From Aquimarina sp. (GTDB taxonomy: Bacteria; Bacteroidota; Bacteroidia; Flavobacteriales; Flavobacteriaceae), in the NCBI GenBank assembly GCA_011524575.1, contig WTKB01000340.1:1-5056 (forward strand): a stretch of DNA of 5,056 bases, given 5' to 3'. This document shows positions 1-5,056 of the stretch, one piece after another (within the stretch, counting starts at the first letter, position 1; every line of letters begins with the position of its first letter). The notes under the pieces were generated by a model. That model did not search any database. It saw nothing but the letters and a program-made list of their open reading frames with translations, and was not told the origin of the DNA. The position numbers and the translations under genes were made by a program.

Positions 1-1
1 C

Positions 2-169
2 AAGTTCTTAAAATTTTGGATTACAGGAAGTAGTGAGTTTAAACAAGCTCTAAGATTTAGTAGATGAGGCTGGGATAATTTCGACTCAAAAAATGATTTA
101 ACAAATTCTTATATTCAAAATACACTTGATAAAAAATATACTGTTTCACAAACAAGAGAAACAAAATGA
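2..169 (+). pseudogene. C-terminal fragment of an unidentified protein, in-frame TGA
   Basis: The frame starting at base 2 is open from the window edge to TGA at 65-67, then open again to TGA at 167-169. The second part reads GWDNFDSKNDLTNSYIQNTL and ends YTVSQTRETK. Its composition is protein-like, with Asp, Asn, Trp and Tyr in a plausible order, and no start codon is available after the internal TGA, so it is best read as the tail of a longer gene that begins outside the window. If the internal TGA were TGG the junction would read FSRWGWDNF. The final TGA overlaps the ATG of the next gene as ATGA, a typical sign of translational coupling. The 34-bp dispersed repeat at 22-55 lies inside the first part and is read as TGSSEFKQALR. 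I do not recognise the family. The internal stop may be a real mutation or a sequencing error, and the part before it may be repeat-derived rather than original coding sequence. Confidence 0.4.
22..55 (+). repeat. 34-bp dispersed repeat, copy 1
   Basis: The 34 bases (TACAGGAAGTAGTG, two variable bases, TTTAAACAAGCTCTAAGA) match copy 2 at 4194-4227 at 32 positions, in the same orientation. The left flank AAGTTCTT at 2-9 is also shared with 4156-4163. Copy 1 lacks the left inner arm that makes copy 2 a hairpin. It is either a degraded palindromic repeat, a terminal part of a small mobile element, or a duplicated coding fragment, since it lies in an open frame. Confidence 0.7.
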
Positions 170-674
170 GAAAGGTAATTTTAATTGTCATTGTTGGTTT
201 TCTCTTAGTATCATGTAAAAAAGAAACCAAAAAAAACTCGTGGTAAAGCCTACTAAGATAGAGGCAAAGGTTGCTGAAAAAGAAAATAACAAAATACTTT
301 TTAGTGACGAAACATCTATGTTGGTTACGAGTAATATGAATTTTATTCATTCGAAAAAGATAGATTCTATTCATTATTCAAAAAAAGAACTAAAAGCCGT
401 TTACAAATTTTGTGGCAAATCACAAATAAACCCTGATTTAATTGAGTCTGTTAAACACCTAGATGAAATACATAAATTAAATTTTAAAAAAATACATACA
501 GCTCATAGCATTACAAATAACAAAAATAATTTTAATTTAAGTAGTTATACAAATGTATTAGAGTGTTTAACCGAAAATAAAACTATTAAAGCTAGTACTG
601 ATGTATTTACATTTTTTTCAGATAAAGAAATTTTCAATATTTTAATTATAAATGAAATAGAGAAAGATATTTGA
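166..674 (+). CDS. Putative small lipoprotein, frameshifted at an A8 run
   Basis: ATG at 166 opens a clear lipoprotein signal peptide: MRK, a hydrophobic stretch VILIVIVGFLL, then lipobox LVSC with the acylated Cys at residue 17, followed by KKETKK. That frame ends after 26 codons at TAA 244-246. The -1 frame is open from the same place to TGA 672-674 and gives about 144 Lys/Asn/Ile-rich residues without recognisable domains. The switch falls on eight adenines at 229-236. A ninth A, or -1 slippage at A_AAA_AAC (229-237 region), would join the frames into one protein of about 169 residues. GTG at 240 could start the downstream frame alone, but it would lose the export signal, so I prefer the start at 166. 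The purine stretch AAGAGAAA before the ATG is the only weak ribosome-site candidate, and the ATGA overlap with the upstream fragment suggests coupling. The predicted product would be a membrane-anchored periplasmic or surface lipoprotein. Its function is unknown. The gene is either broken, mis-sequenced, or expressed by slippage. Confidence 0.6.
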
Positions 675-767
675 TAATAATCATACTACTGGACAAAATG
701 AAAAAAGAGTGAATCCTAAGCATTAAATTTGTTGAACAAAAAAATAGATGCTTATCCGTCATCACAC
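675..767. other. Short non-coding gap between lipoprotein and transposase remnant
   Basis: No gene is visible here. The gap separates two converging reading frames. It contains a 7-bp inverted repeat, TAAGCAT at 717-723 and ATGCTTA at 748-754, with 24 bases between the arms. That is too weak and widely spaced to call a terminator. Part of it may be the untranslated end of the former insertion sequence, but I see no matching terminal repeat on the other side. Confidence 0.3.
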
Positions 768-974
768 CTAAAGTTCATCCCACTGATGATTTACACTAGC
801 AATCAGTAGCCTATCCATTGTTCTGTCACCGAAATACCGCCTATTAAATTTATAGCAGAACTCATTGAGGTAATTTTGAAGAAAATCATTGTCAATTCTG
901 TGATGCACATCTAAAAGCAGCCTTTTCGCATTACTAATAGTGGTGTGTACCCAAGGTAATATTGGGCGTGGCAT
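768..974 (-). pseudogene. IS1595-family transposase, C-terminal remnant
   Basis: The 68 residues resemble the C-terminus of ISXO2-like DDE transposases of the IS1595 family. Residues 6-18 read LPWVHTTISNAKR, with an Asn15/Lys17 pair in the place where these enzymes carry the third catalytic position and its following Lys. Next come LLLDVHHRI (19-27), LQNYLNEF (32-39), KFNRR (42-46) and a terminal RLLIASV segment. In the complete family this domain binds metal and catalyses cut-and-join of the element ends. Complete enzymes are several times longer, and the N-terminal part and the two catalytic Asp residues are missing. The frame continues upstream only to a TAG at 1020-1022, and those residues do not resemble the family, so the gene is 5'-truncated at about position 974. 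The break coincides with a palindrome at 974-1018. The fragment cannot be active and is unlikely to be expressed from its ATG. The family call rests on remembered motif similarity, not on a search. Confidence 0.75.
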
Positions 975-1018
975 TGTTGAAATGGAATAACTCTGTCGAG
1001 TTATTTCCAGTTCAACAA
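974..1018. repeat. 45-bp imperfect palindrome at the transposase break
   Basis: The left arm at 974-993 and the right arm at 998-1018 are complementary over 20 of 21 positions, apart from one mismatch and one single-base bulge, around a four-base loop TGTC. The outer ends are TTGTTGAA and TTCAACAA. Neither strand has a T-run after the stem, so it does not look like an intrinsic terminator. It sits exactly where transposase similarity ends, which suggests an inserted palindromic repeat or the end of another element. The nature is inferred; the pairing is directly visible. Confidence 0.65.
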
Positions 1019-1041
1019 GCTACCACAATTATTATTCTTTC

Positions 1042-1084
1042 AAAAAAAAAATCAGATTTAGAATAGTTCCTAAACCTGATTTTT
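1042..1084 (-). terminator. Intrinsic terminator after the prohibitin gene
   Basis: Read on the minus strand, positions 1084 to 1070 and 1061 to 1047 form a 15-bp stem (core ATCAGGTTTAG with CTAAATCTGAT, one G-U wobble) around an eight-base loop. Ten T residues overlap and follow the 3' arm (complement of 1042-1051). This is a strong Rho-independent terminator for the minus-strand transcript, 70 bases beyond the prohibitin stop. On the plus strand the same stem has one A-C mismatch and is followed by five T, so it may also work weakly for transcripts from the left. Confidence 0.8.
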
Positions 1085-1140
1085 AAAACTTACACACTTG
1101 GCGGTATAGTGCCTAATCTTATTTTAAGTACTCACATAAA

Positions 1141-1159
1141 AGTAATCCGGAGGATTACT
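1141..1159 (-). terminator. Small hairpin overlapping the prohibitin stop codon
   Basis: AGTAATCC at 1141-1148 and GGATTACT at 1152-1159 form a perfect 8-bp stem with a three-base loop. On the minus strand it spans the TAA stop (1157-1155) and is followed by TTT. It could be a weak first terminator or a 3'-end stabilising hairpin ahead of the stronger terminator at 1042-1084. The stem is certain; the function is inferred. Confidence 0.4.
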
Positions 1160-1964
1160 TTCCTAATATAATCGGTAATCCGTCTTTACCCGATCCTACC
1201 ACAACAACTTTCGAATTATTAGATTTAGCTAAATCCACAGTGGCCTGAATTCCTTTTTCTTGCAAGATTTTATCTGTTAAAGAGGCACTTAAGATACGGT
1301 TAGCTGCGGCTTTCCCTTCGGCATCAATACGTTGTCTTTCTGCTTCTTGTTTTGCTTTAGATAATCTAAACTCGTATTCTAATGATTCTTGTTCTTGTTT
1401 AAGTTTTCGTTCAATAGCATTTTTAATAGTGGTAGGTAAGGTAACATCTCTTACCAGTGCTCTATTTACGTTAATATATTGGTCTTTAAGTTCATTACGA
1501 ACTTCTTCTAGGATTTCTTGTTGAATAATATCCCTTTTACTAGAATATAGTTGTTCTGGCGTATAGCGTCCTACAACACTACGTGCTGCTGCACTGATGG
1601 ATGGAGCAAGAATACTCCTTACATAATCCTTTCCTTTTTCTTTGTGTAATTTCCCTAAGTTTTCATATTGTGGTTGGAACCAAACGGTACCATCGACATT
1701 AACTTCTAGCCCGTTCACAGAAAGTACTTGCATTCGATCTGATAGGGATTGCTGACGTACTTTATATATTATCATTTCGTTCCATGGAGCAAGTATATGA
1801 AATCCTTCTCCATAAGTTTTATCGGTTACAATTCCGCCATCAAAGCGTTTAAAAAGTACTCCTGCTTCACCACCTTCTATGGTTACAGCAGTTTTTGAAA
1901 TTAAGGTAATGGCAAGGAATGCGACAATAATTAATGGCAGTCCTAATTTTGGTAATCTTTCCAT
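1155..1964 (-). CDS. Prohibitin family (SPFH/band 7) membrane protein
   Basis: The 269-residue product has the layout of bacterial prohibitin homologues. There is one N-terminal membrane segment (about residues 8-24, LGLPLIIVAFLAITLIS), then an SPFH/PHB domain from about 27 to 190 starting with TVIEGGEAGVLFKRF-like sequence and GEGFHILAPW at 52-61. The YTPEQLYSSKRDIIQQEI stretch (134-151) is typical of the family. A charged coiled coil follows at about 185-222 (KLKQEQESLEYEF, KAKQEAERQRIDAEGKA), and the short tail contains KVVVVGSG. Such proteins oligomerise into rings or microdomain scaffolds at the inner membrane and in known cases modulate membrane proteases such as FtsH. The length is normal and the gene is intact. 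The ATG at 1964 places the membrane helix correctly, and no Shine-Dalgarno sequence is visible. The gene starts 35 bp after the VWA gene with no obvious promoter between, so the two are probably cotranscribed. The client or partner in this organism is not shown by the sequence. Confidence 0.93.
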   Translation of the reverse strand: MERLPKLGLPLIIVAFLAITLISKTAVTIEGGEAGVLFKRFDGGIVTDKTYGEGFHILAPWNEMIIYKVRQQSLSDRMQVLSVNGLEVNVDGTVWFQPQYENLGKLHKEKGKDYVRSILAPSISAAARSVVGRYTPEQLYSSKRDIIQQEILEEVRNELKDQYINVNRALVRDVTLPTTIKNAIERKLKQEQESLEYEFRLSKAKQEAERQRIDAEGKAAANRILSASLTDKILQEKGIQATVDLAKSNNSKVVVVGSGKDGLPIILGK

Positions 1965-1999
1965 GGGTATTGTTTTAATAATAATTTAATAAGTAGCGA

Positions 2000-4099
2000 T
2001 CAAGTAAGTCCGTTGTACTTTCTCACAAACCATTCTATAGCAAGAAGTATAAGAATTGCAATAAGCAAATAAGGGAATTCAAGTAATGTTTTCTGCTTTG
2101 TAATTGTTTTTAAGACAGGCTTTGAATTCTCTTGACGGAGGAGTTCTTTTTTTAGGGCATCAAATTGATCTGAAAAAAACAGTTTTCCAGAATTTCTGAG
2201 TGCTATTTTTGACATTCTAGCCATATCAGGGCTTTGTAATTGTCCTTCTAAAGAATTTTCTCGTACTACAAAACCACTGGTGTATTGATCTCCTTTTCTT
2301 TGTTCTTTGACGATAAGTCGGTACTCACCTTTTTGTAAATTACCGATTTCTGCTTGGTATGATTTACCTGTAAAAGATAATGGATATTGGTTTCTAGATT
2401 TCGTTTTTAAGTGAATGAGTTGTGCTTTTAGTTGGGCATTTTTATCGATTTCAAAAGCCGCATTATAAAAAGTTGCTTTTAGTTGAAGCGTCTCGTTTTG
2501 GTAATATTTTTTTTCATGCTGAACTTCAAGATGATTTTTCTTTTTCTTTTGGGTGATTAATTGTGTGATTTTTCCCCAAATACCATCAAAAGCATCAAAA
2601 TTACCATCTCTTTTAAAACATGCTATACGCCATTTCCAAATACCTTCTCCAAAAAAGTATCCTGAATTTGCTTTGCCTAGAGTAGTATTAAGATCTAAAG
2701 CCAAAAGAGGTTTTTGTGAAGGGATTCCTTTAACACTTTGGTAAAGTAAAGGTTGCAAATCTGGTTGTAGTTGTGTTTTTCCCCATTGAGTTGTAATAGG
2801 AGGGTAGTCTTGCATCGAGAAATCATCTGTATAAAACAGTTCAAAATTTGGGTTCCAATAGCCTAAAATTTCGGTAGGTATCTGGCTACTAAAGGGATCT
2901 TTGTAAACCGCTTTTTGCACTTCATTTAAAAAGGTCCAATCGGTGCGTTCTCCTGTAAAAGTAAAAATAGGAATCTGACTTTTCTGTACTTTTTTATAAA
3001 TGGCACTAAATTCAGAATCAGGCTGGTAACAAATAACGAAATCAATATTTTTTAAGGTAGTTACTTGTGCTGGTTTTAATACCTGTACTTTACGATTTTT
3101 TTCGGATTCTAAACTTCTTTTTATACAAGATATATCAGGGTGAATCGTACTTGCTATTATTGCAATACGTGTTTTTTTATCGATGGTTTCTACACTAAAA
3201 TATTGGGTGTTGTTTTGAGTGTTTTTTTCTGATAGTCCAGAAGTGGTAACCACTATTTTATAGTTTTGAATACCTAGCTCTTTAGCTTTTATTGTTGTAT
3301 TTATAAATTGTGCATCATTGGGTGATTTAAAATGCAATTCTTTTTTATAGATAGCTTTACCTTTATGATAAATAGAGACTTTAGCATCTAGTGAAGTATT
3401 TCCCGTGTAATTCACTAAAAACTCTACAGGGAAAGTATTGTTATAATTAACGTATTTATTTACATTAACGCTATTAACTTTTAAATCTGCAATTTTGGTG
3501 GTATCTCCAAAAACTACACTGTATAGTTTTTGGCTTTTAGGAGTTTTGTAATATGCATAATCAATACCTATATTTTGGTTTCCATCAGATAGTATAAGTT
3601 TGGTAGTGTTATTTTTTTTATGAGCGGTTTCTGTACTTTTTAATGCATTATAAATATAAGTGCTTTGTTTGTTGGTAATGCCAATCTTATTTTTTTTGAT
3701 CGAATCGTTTACCGAATCTTTCCATATAAGATCATTTGCAAAATCGTAATTATAAATAGAAAAAGTACGTTGAAGATCAGGATCAGTTGTGATTTTCTCA
3801 GTGAATTTGTTTGCAACGCCTTCTACTTTTAAAAAAGCCATGGACTCCGATTGGTCTTGTAATAATACTAGTTCGGGTTTTTCTTTTTCTATGGTATTGA
3901 TCGTTATTTTAGGATCGAAAAGAAGTATTAAAAGTGTAAAAACACTTAAAAATCGTAAGAAAGCCAGTAAAACACGTACTTTTCCTGCTTTTCTTTTTTT
4001 TGAGGTGTTGTAATAGTACTGAAAAATAGCAATTAGTAATGCGATTACACCACTAATTATTGTTATGACTATTAAAGAAGGTTGGTTAAATACGCTCAT
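2000..4099 (-). CDS. Membrane-anchored VWA-domain protein with GATase-like region
   Basis: The 699-residue product has two N-terminal membrane segments (about 8-29 and 43-61, the second ending ILLFDP) and one near the C-terminus (about 673-691), leaving a large periplasmic or extracytoplasmic middle. A von Willebrand A-like domain follows the second helix. The metal-site (MIDAS) residues are visible: D82-x-S84-x-S86 (QDQSESM), T147 (KQSTYIY) and D172 (LSDGN), so metal binding looks intact. Residues 205-305 look like a beta-sandwich adhesion or CARDB-like region. Residues 310-390 (RIAIIAS, DFVICYQP, PIFTFTGE) look like the glutamine-amidotransferase-like fold found in this group, without an evident catalytic Cys-His pair. 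GEGIWKWR at 484-491 and FDGIWGK at 504-510 are recurrent family motifs. The protein resembles large BatA/COG5426-type membrane proteins of Bacteroidota, whose role is poorly known. ATG 4099 is chosen because it sits just before the first helix. The gene lies downstream of fabG across a 163-bp gap with a long hairpin and upstream of prohibitin. A direct link to prohibitin function is inferred only from the spacing. Confidence 0.85.
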   Translation of the reverse strand: MSVFNQPSLIVITIISGVIALLIAIFQYYYNTSKKRKAGKVRVLLAFLRFLSVFTLLILLFDPKITINTIEKEKPELVLLQDQSESMAFLKVEGVANKFTEKITTDPDLQRTFSIYNYDFANDLIWKDSVNDSIKKNKIGITNKQSTYIYNALKSTETAHKKNNTTKLILSDGNQNIGIDYAYYKTPKSQKLYSVVFGDTTKIADLKVNSVNVNKYVNYNNTFPVEFLVNYTGNTSLDAKVSIYHKGKAIYKKELHFKSPNDAQFINTTIKAKELGIQNYKIVVTTSGLSEKNTQNNTQYFSVETIDKKTRIAIIASTIHPDISCIKRSLESEKNRKVQVLKPAQVTTLKNIDFVICYQPDSEFSAIYKKVQKSQIPIFTFTGERTDWTFLNEVQKAVYKDPFSSQIPTEILGYWNPNFELFYTDDFSMQDYPPITTQWGKTQLQPDLQPLLYQSVKGIPSQKPLLALDLNTTLGKANSGYFFGEGIWKWRIACFKRDGNFDAFDGIWGKITQLITQKKKKNHLEVQHEKKYYQNETLQLKATFYNAAFEIDKNAQLKAQLIHLKTKSRNQYPLSFTGKSYQAEIGNLQKGEYRLIVKEQRKGDQYTSGFVVRENSLEGQLQSPDMARMSKIALRNSGKLFFSDQFDALKKELLRQENSKPVLKTITKQKTLLEFPYLLIAILILLAIEWFVRKYNGLT

Positions 4100-4156
4100 G
4101 CACGTAAGTACGAATTAGAGGATTTTTCATCCAGATTTCAAAGACTAATTGGTAAA

Positions 4157-4239
4157 AGTTCTTTAATTTCTGTAAGAGCTTGTTTAAAGGGAATACAGGA
4201 AGTAGTGCCTTTAAACAAGCTCTAAGAAAATAAAGAACT
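4157..4239. repeat. 83-bp two-part hairpin between fabG and the VWA gene
   Basis: The inner arms at 4175-4190 (AGAGCTTGTTTAAAGG) and 4208-4223 pair perfectly over 16 bp around a 17-base loop. The outer arms at 4157-4170 and 4226-4239 pair over 13 of 14 positions, separated from the inner stem by a 4/2 internal loop. On the minus strand, the direction of both flanking genes, the structure begins 23 bases after the fabG stop and its outer arm runs into TTTT. It could weaken readthrough, protect the fabG mRNA 3' end, or simply be a dispersed palindromic repeat. The loop and right arm match the copy at 22-55. No strong promoter is visible between it and the VWA start. Confidence 0.7.
4194..4227 (+). 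repeat. 34-bp dispersed repeat, copy 2
   Basis: This is the second copy of the repeat at 22-55, differing only at 4208-4209 (CC instead of AG). In this copy those two bases pair with GG at 4189-4190 in the left arm, so the stem is kept perfect, which points to selection or mechanism at the level of the palindrome. It forms most of the loop and the right arm of the hairpin at 4157-4239. Confidence 0.7.
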
Positions 4240-4262
4240 CTTAAATTTGGTACGAGGTATTT

Positions 4263-5012
4263 TTAGGTTAGCATCCCTCCATCTACTTGGAGTACTTGCC
4301 CAGTAATATAAGCACTTAAATCACTTGCTAAAAATAAACAGGTATTGGCTACATCTTCTGGATTTCCACCTCTTTTTAATGGAATTCCAGCTCTCCAACC
4401 TGCCACAACCTTGTCGTCGAGTTTTGCAGTCATTTCCGTTTCAATAAAACCAGGAGCAACCACATTACAACGAATATTACGAGAACCAAGCTCTAGTGCT
4501 ACAGATTTAGAGAACCCAATAATTCCTGCTTTTGATGCCGCATAATTGGCTTGTCCTGCATTTCCTTTAACACCAACTACAGAACTCATATTGATAATAG
4601 ATCCACTTCGTTGCTTTAAAAGTGTACGTTGTAAAGCTTTTGTCATATTGAATACCGACTTTAAGTTTACATTGATGACACTATCAAAATCTTCTTCACT
4701 AATTCGCATTAGTAAATTATCTTTAGTGATTCCTGCATTATTGATTAAAACATCAATTTGTGTCCCAAAATCTTCTTGTATTTGTTTTACAAGAGCCTCT
4801 GCTTGCTGGTAATCTGCAGCATTACTTTGGTAAGCTTTTACTTTGGTGTTGTATGGTGCTAATTCTTTTTCTAGCTCAAGAGCAGCAGCACTGGATGAGC
4901 TGTAGGTAAAAGCAACATTGGCTCCATGTTTAGCAAAAACACTTGCAATACTTTTTCCGATTCCACGGCTTGCACCTGTAATAATGGCGGTTTTTCCTTC
5001 TAAAAGTTTCAT
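4263..5012 (-). CDS. fabG: 3-oxoacyl-[acyl-carrier-protein] reductase
   Basis: The 249-residue product is a classical short-chain dehydrogenase/reductase that matches FabG in length and motifs. FabG reduces 3-oxoacyl-ACP to (3R)-hydroxyacyl-ACP with NADPH, the first reduction of each cycle of type II fatty-acid synthesis in the cytosol. The cofactor-binding loop TGASRGIG lies at 12-19, and NNAG at 91-94 supports the central sheet. The catalytic tetrad is N116 (NVNLKSVF), S144 (NMSSVVG), Y157 and K161 (NYAASK, thirteen residues after the Ser as in the family). The VAPGFIETEMT segment (185-195) and the C-terminal SAYITGQVLQVDGGM are typical of FabG. The gene is intact. ATG at 5012 gives the usual distance to the glycine motif. 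A TAnnTTTG promoter box lies 23 bases upstream, so it probably has its own promoter near the window edge. The enzyme could be a FabG paralogue rather than the main housekeeping copy, since no other fab gene is in view. Confidence 0.96.
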   Translation of the reverse strand: MKLLEGKTAIITGASRGIGKSIASVFAKHGANVAFTYSSSSAAALELEKELAPYNTKVKAYQSNAADYQQAEALVKQIQEDFGTQIDVLINNAGITKDNLLMRISEEDFDSVINVNLKSVFNMTKALQRTLLKQRSGSIINMSSVVGVKGNAGQANYAASKAGIIGFSKSVALELGSRNIRCNVVAPGFIETEMTAKLDDKVVAGWRAGIPLKRGGNPEDVANTCLFLASDLSAYITGQVLQVDGGMLT

Positions 5013-5035
5013 CTGATTATAAAATGTTTGAAATT

Positions 5036-5043
5036 CAAATATA
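5036..5043 (-). promoter_or_regulatory. Probable fabG promoter -7 box (TAnnTTTG)
   Basis: On the minus strand the bases read TATATTTG, an exact match to the Bacteroidota primary-sigma -7 consensus TAnnTTTG. Twenty-three bases separate it from the fabG ATG, which fits a short leader. The matching -33 TTG element would lie beyond the right end of the window and cannot be checked. Confidence 0.55.
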
Positions 5044-5056
5044 ACGATTCCTATAT

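Noticed and set aside
57..374. 105-residue minus-strand open frame
   Set aside because: It is low-complexity, rich in Phe, Leu and Tyr, has no domain, and lies antisense to the better supported lipoprotein and upstream fragment. It is the reflection of AT-rich sequence.
717..754. 7-bp inverted repeat TAAGCAT/ATGCTTA
   Set aside because: The arms are short with a 24-base gap in AT-rich DNA. This is expected by chance and no T-run follows it.
2553..4013. Plus-strand open frames at 2553-2744 and 3789-4013
   Set aside because: Both are antisense to the intact VWA gene and show no recognisable protein features.
4086..4130. 14-residue minus-strand leader frame (MKNPLIRTYVHERI) overlapping the VWA start
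   Set aside because: It is short, has no ribosome site or run of one amino acid, and no attenuator logic linked to it. It is likely chance, though translation coupling is not excluded.
4138..4146. TAGTCTTTG on the minus strand as a promoter for the VWA gene
   Set aside because: It has three bases instead of two between TA and TTTG, so it misses the Bacteroidota -7 consensus, and I found no convincing TTG at the right distance.
4345..4812. Two plus-strand open frames of 66 and 88 residues
   Set aside because: Both are antisense to fabG, whose catalytic and cofactor motifs are complete across the same bases.
1..5056. CRISPR array, tRNA, rRNA or riboswitch
   Set aside because: No regularly spaced repeats, tRNA-like arms or known aptamer cores were seen. 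The only repeats are the two 34-bp copies and the palindromes listed.

Overview
The window is AT-rich and looks like a member of the Flavobacteriia (Bacteroidota). The evidence is the low GC content, start codons with almost no Shine-Dalgarno signal, a TAnnTTTG-type promoter box before fabG, a lipoprotein signal ending in the flavobacterial style (LVSC followed by KKE), and a two-TM von Willebrand A protein of a kind common in that group. Genus cannot be fixed from the sequence.

The right three quarters (about 1155-5012) is an ordered minus-strand gene block. It runs fabG (3-oxoacyl-ACP reductase, 5012 to 4263), a 163-bp gap holding a long hairpin, a 699-residue membrane VWA/GATase-like protein (4099 to 2000), and, 35 bp further on, a prohibitin/SPFH membrane protein (1964 to 1155). 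A small hairpin sits on the prohibitin stop codon and a strong intrinsic terminator lies at 1042-1084. All three genes are intact. The last two probably share a transcript and both act at the inner membrane. fabG is a housekeeping fatty-acid gene with its own promoter.

The left quarter (1-1020) is different and looks eroded. It holds a plus-strand C-terminal coding fragment with an in-frame TGA, then a putative small lipoprotein coupled to it by ATGA overlap and split by a -1 frame change at an A8 run. After that come a 5'-truncated IS1595-type transposase remnant on the minus strand and a 45-bp palindrome exactly at the truncation point.

A 34-bp repeat (32/34 identical) occurs in direct orientation near both ends of the window, at 22-55 and 4194-4227. 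The second copy forms the loop and right arm of the hairpin between fabG and the VWA gene. No tRNA, rRNA, CRISPR array or complete mobile element is visible. I did not find a clearly new system. The strongest leads are the A8 frameshift in the lipoprotein, the dispersed palindromic repeat, and the possible effector/immunity arrangement at the left edge.
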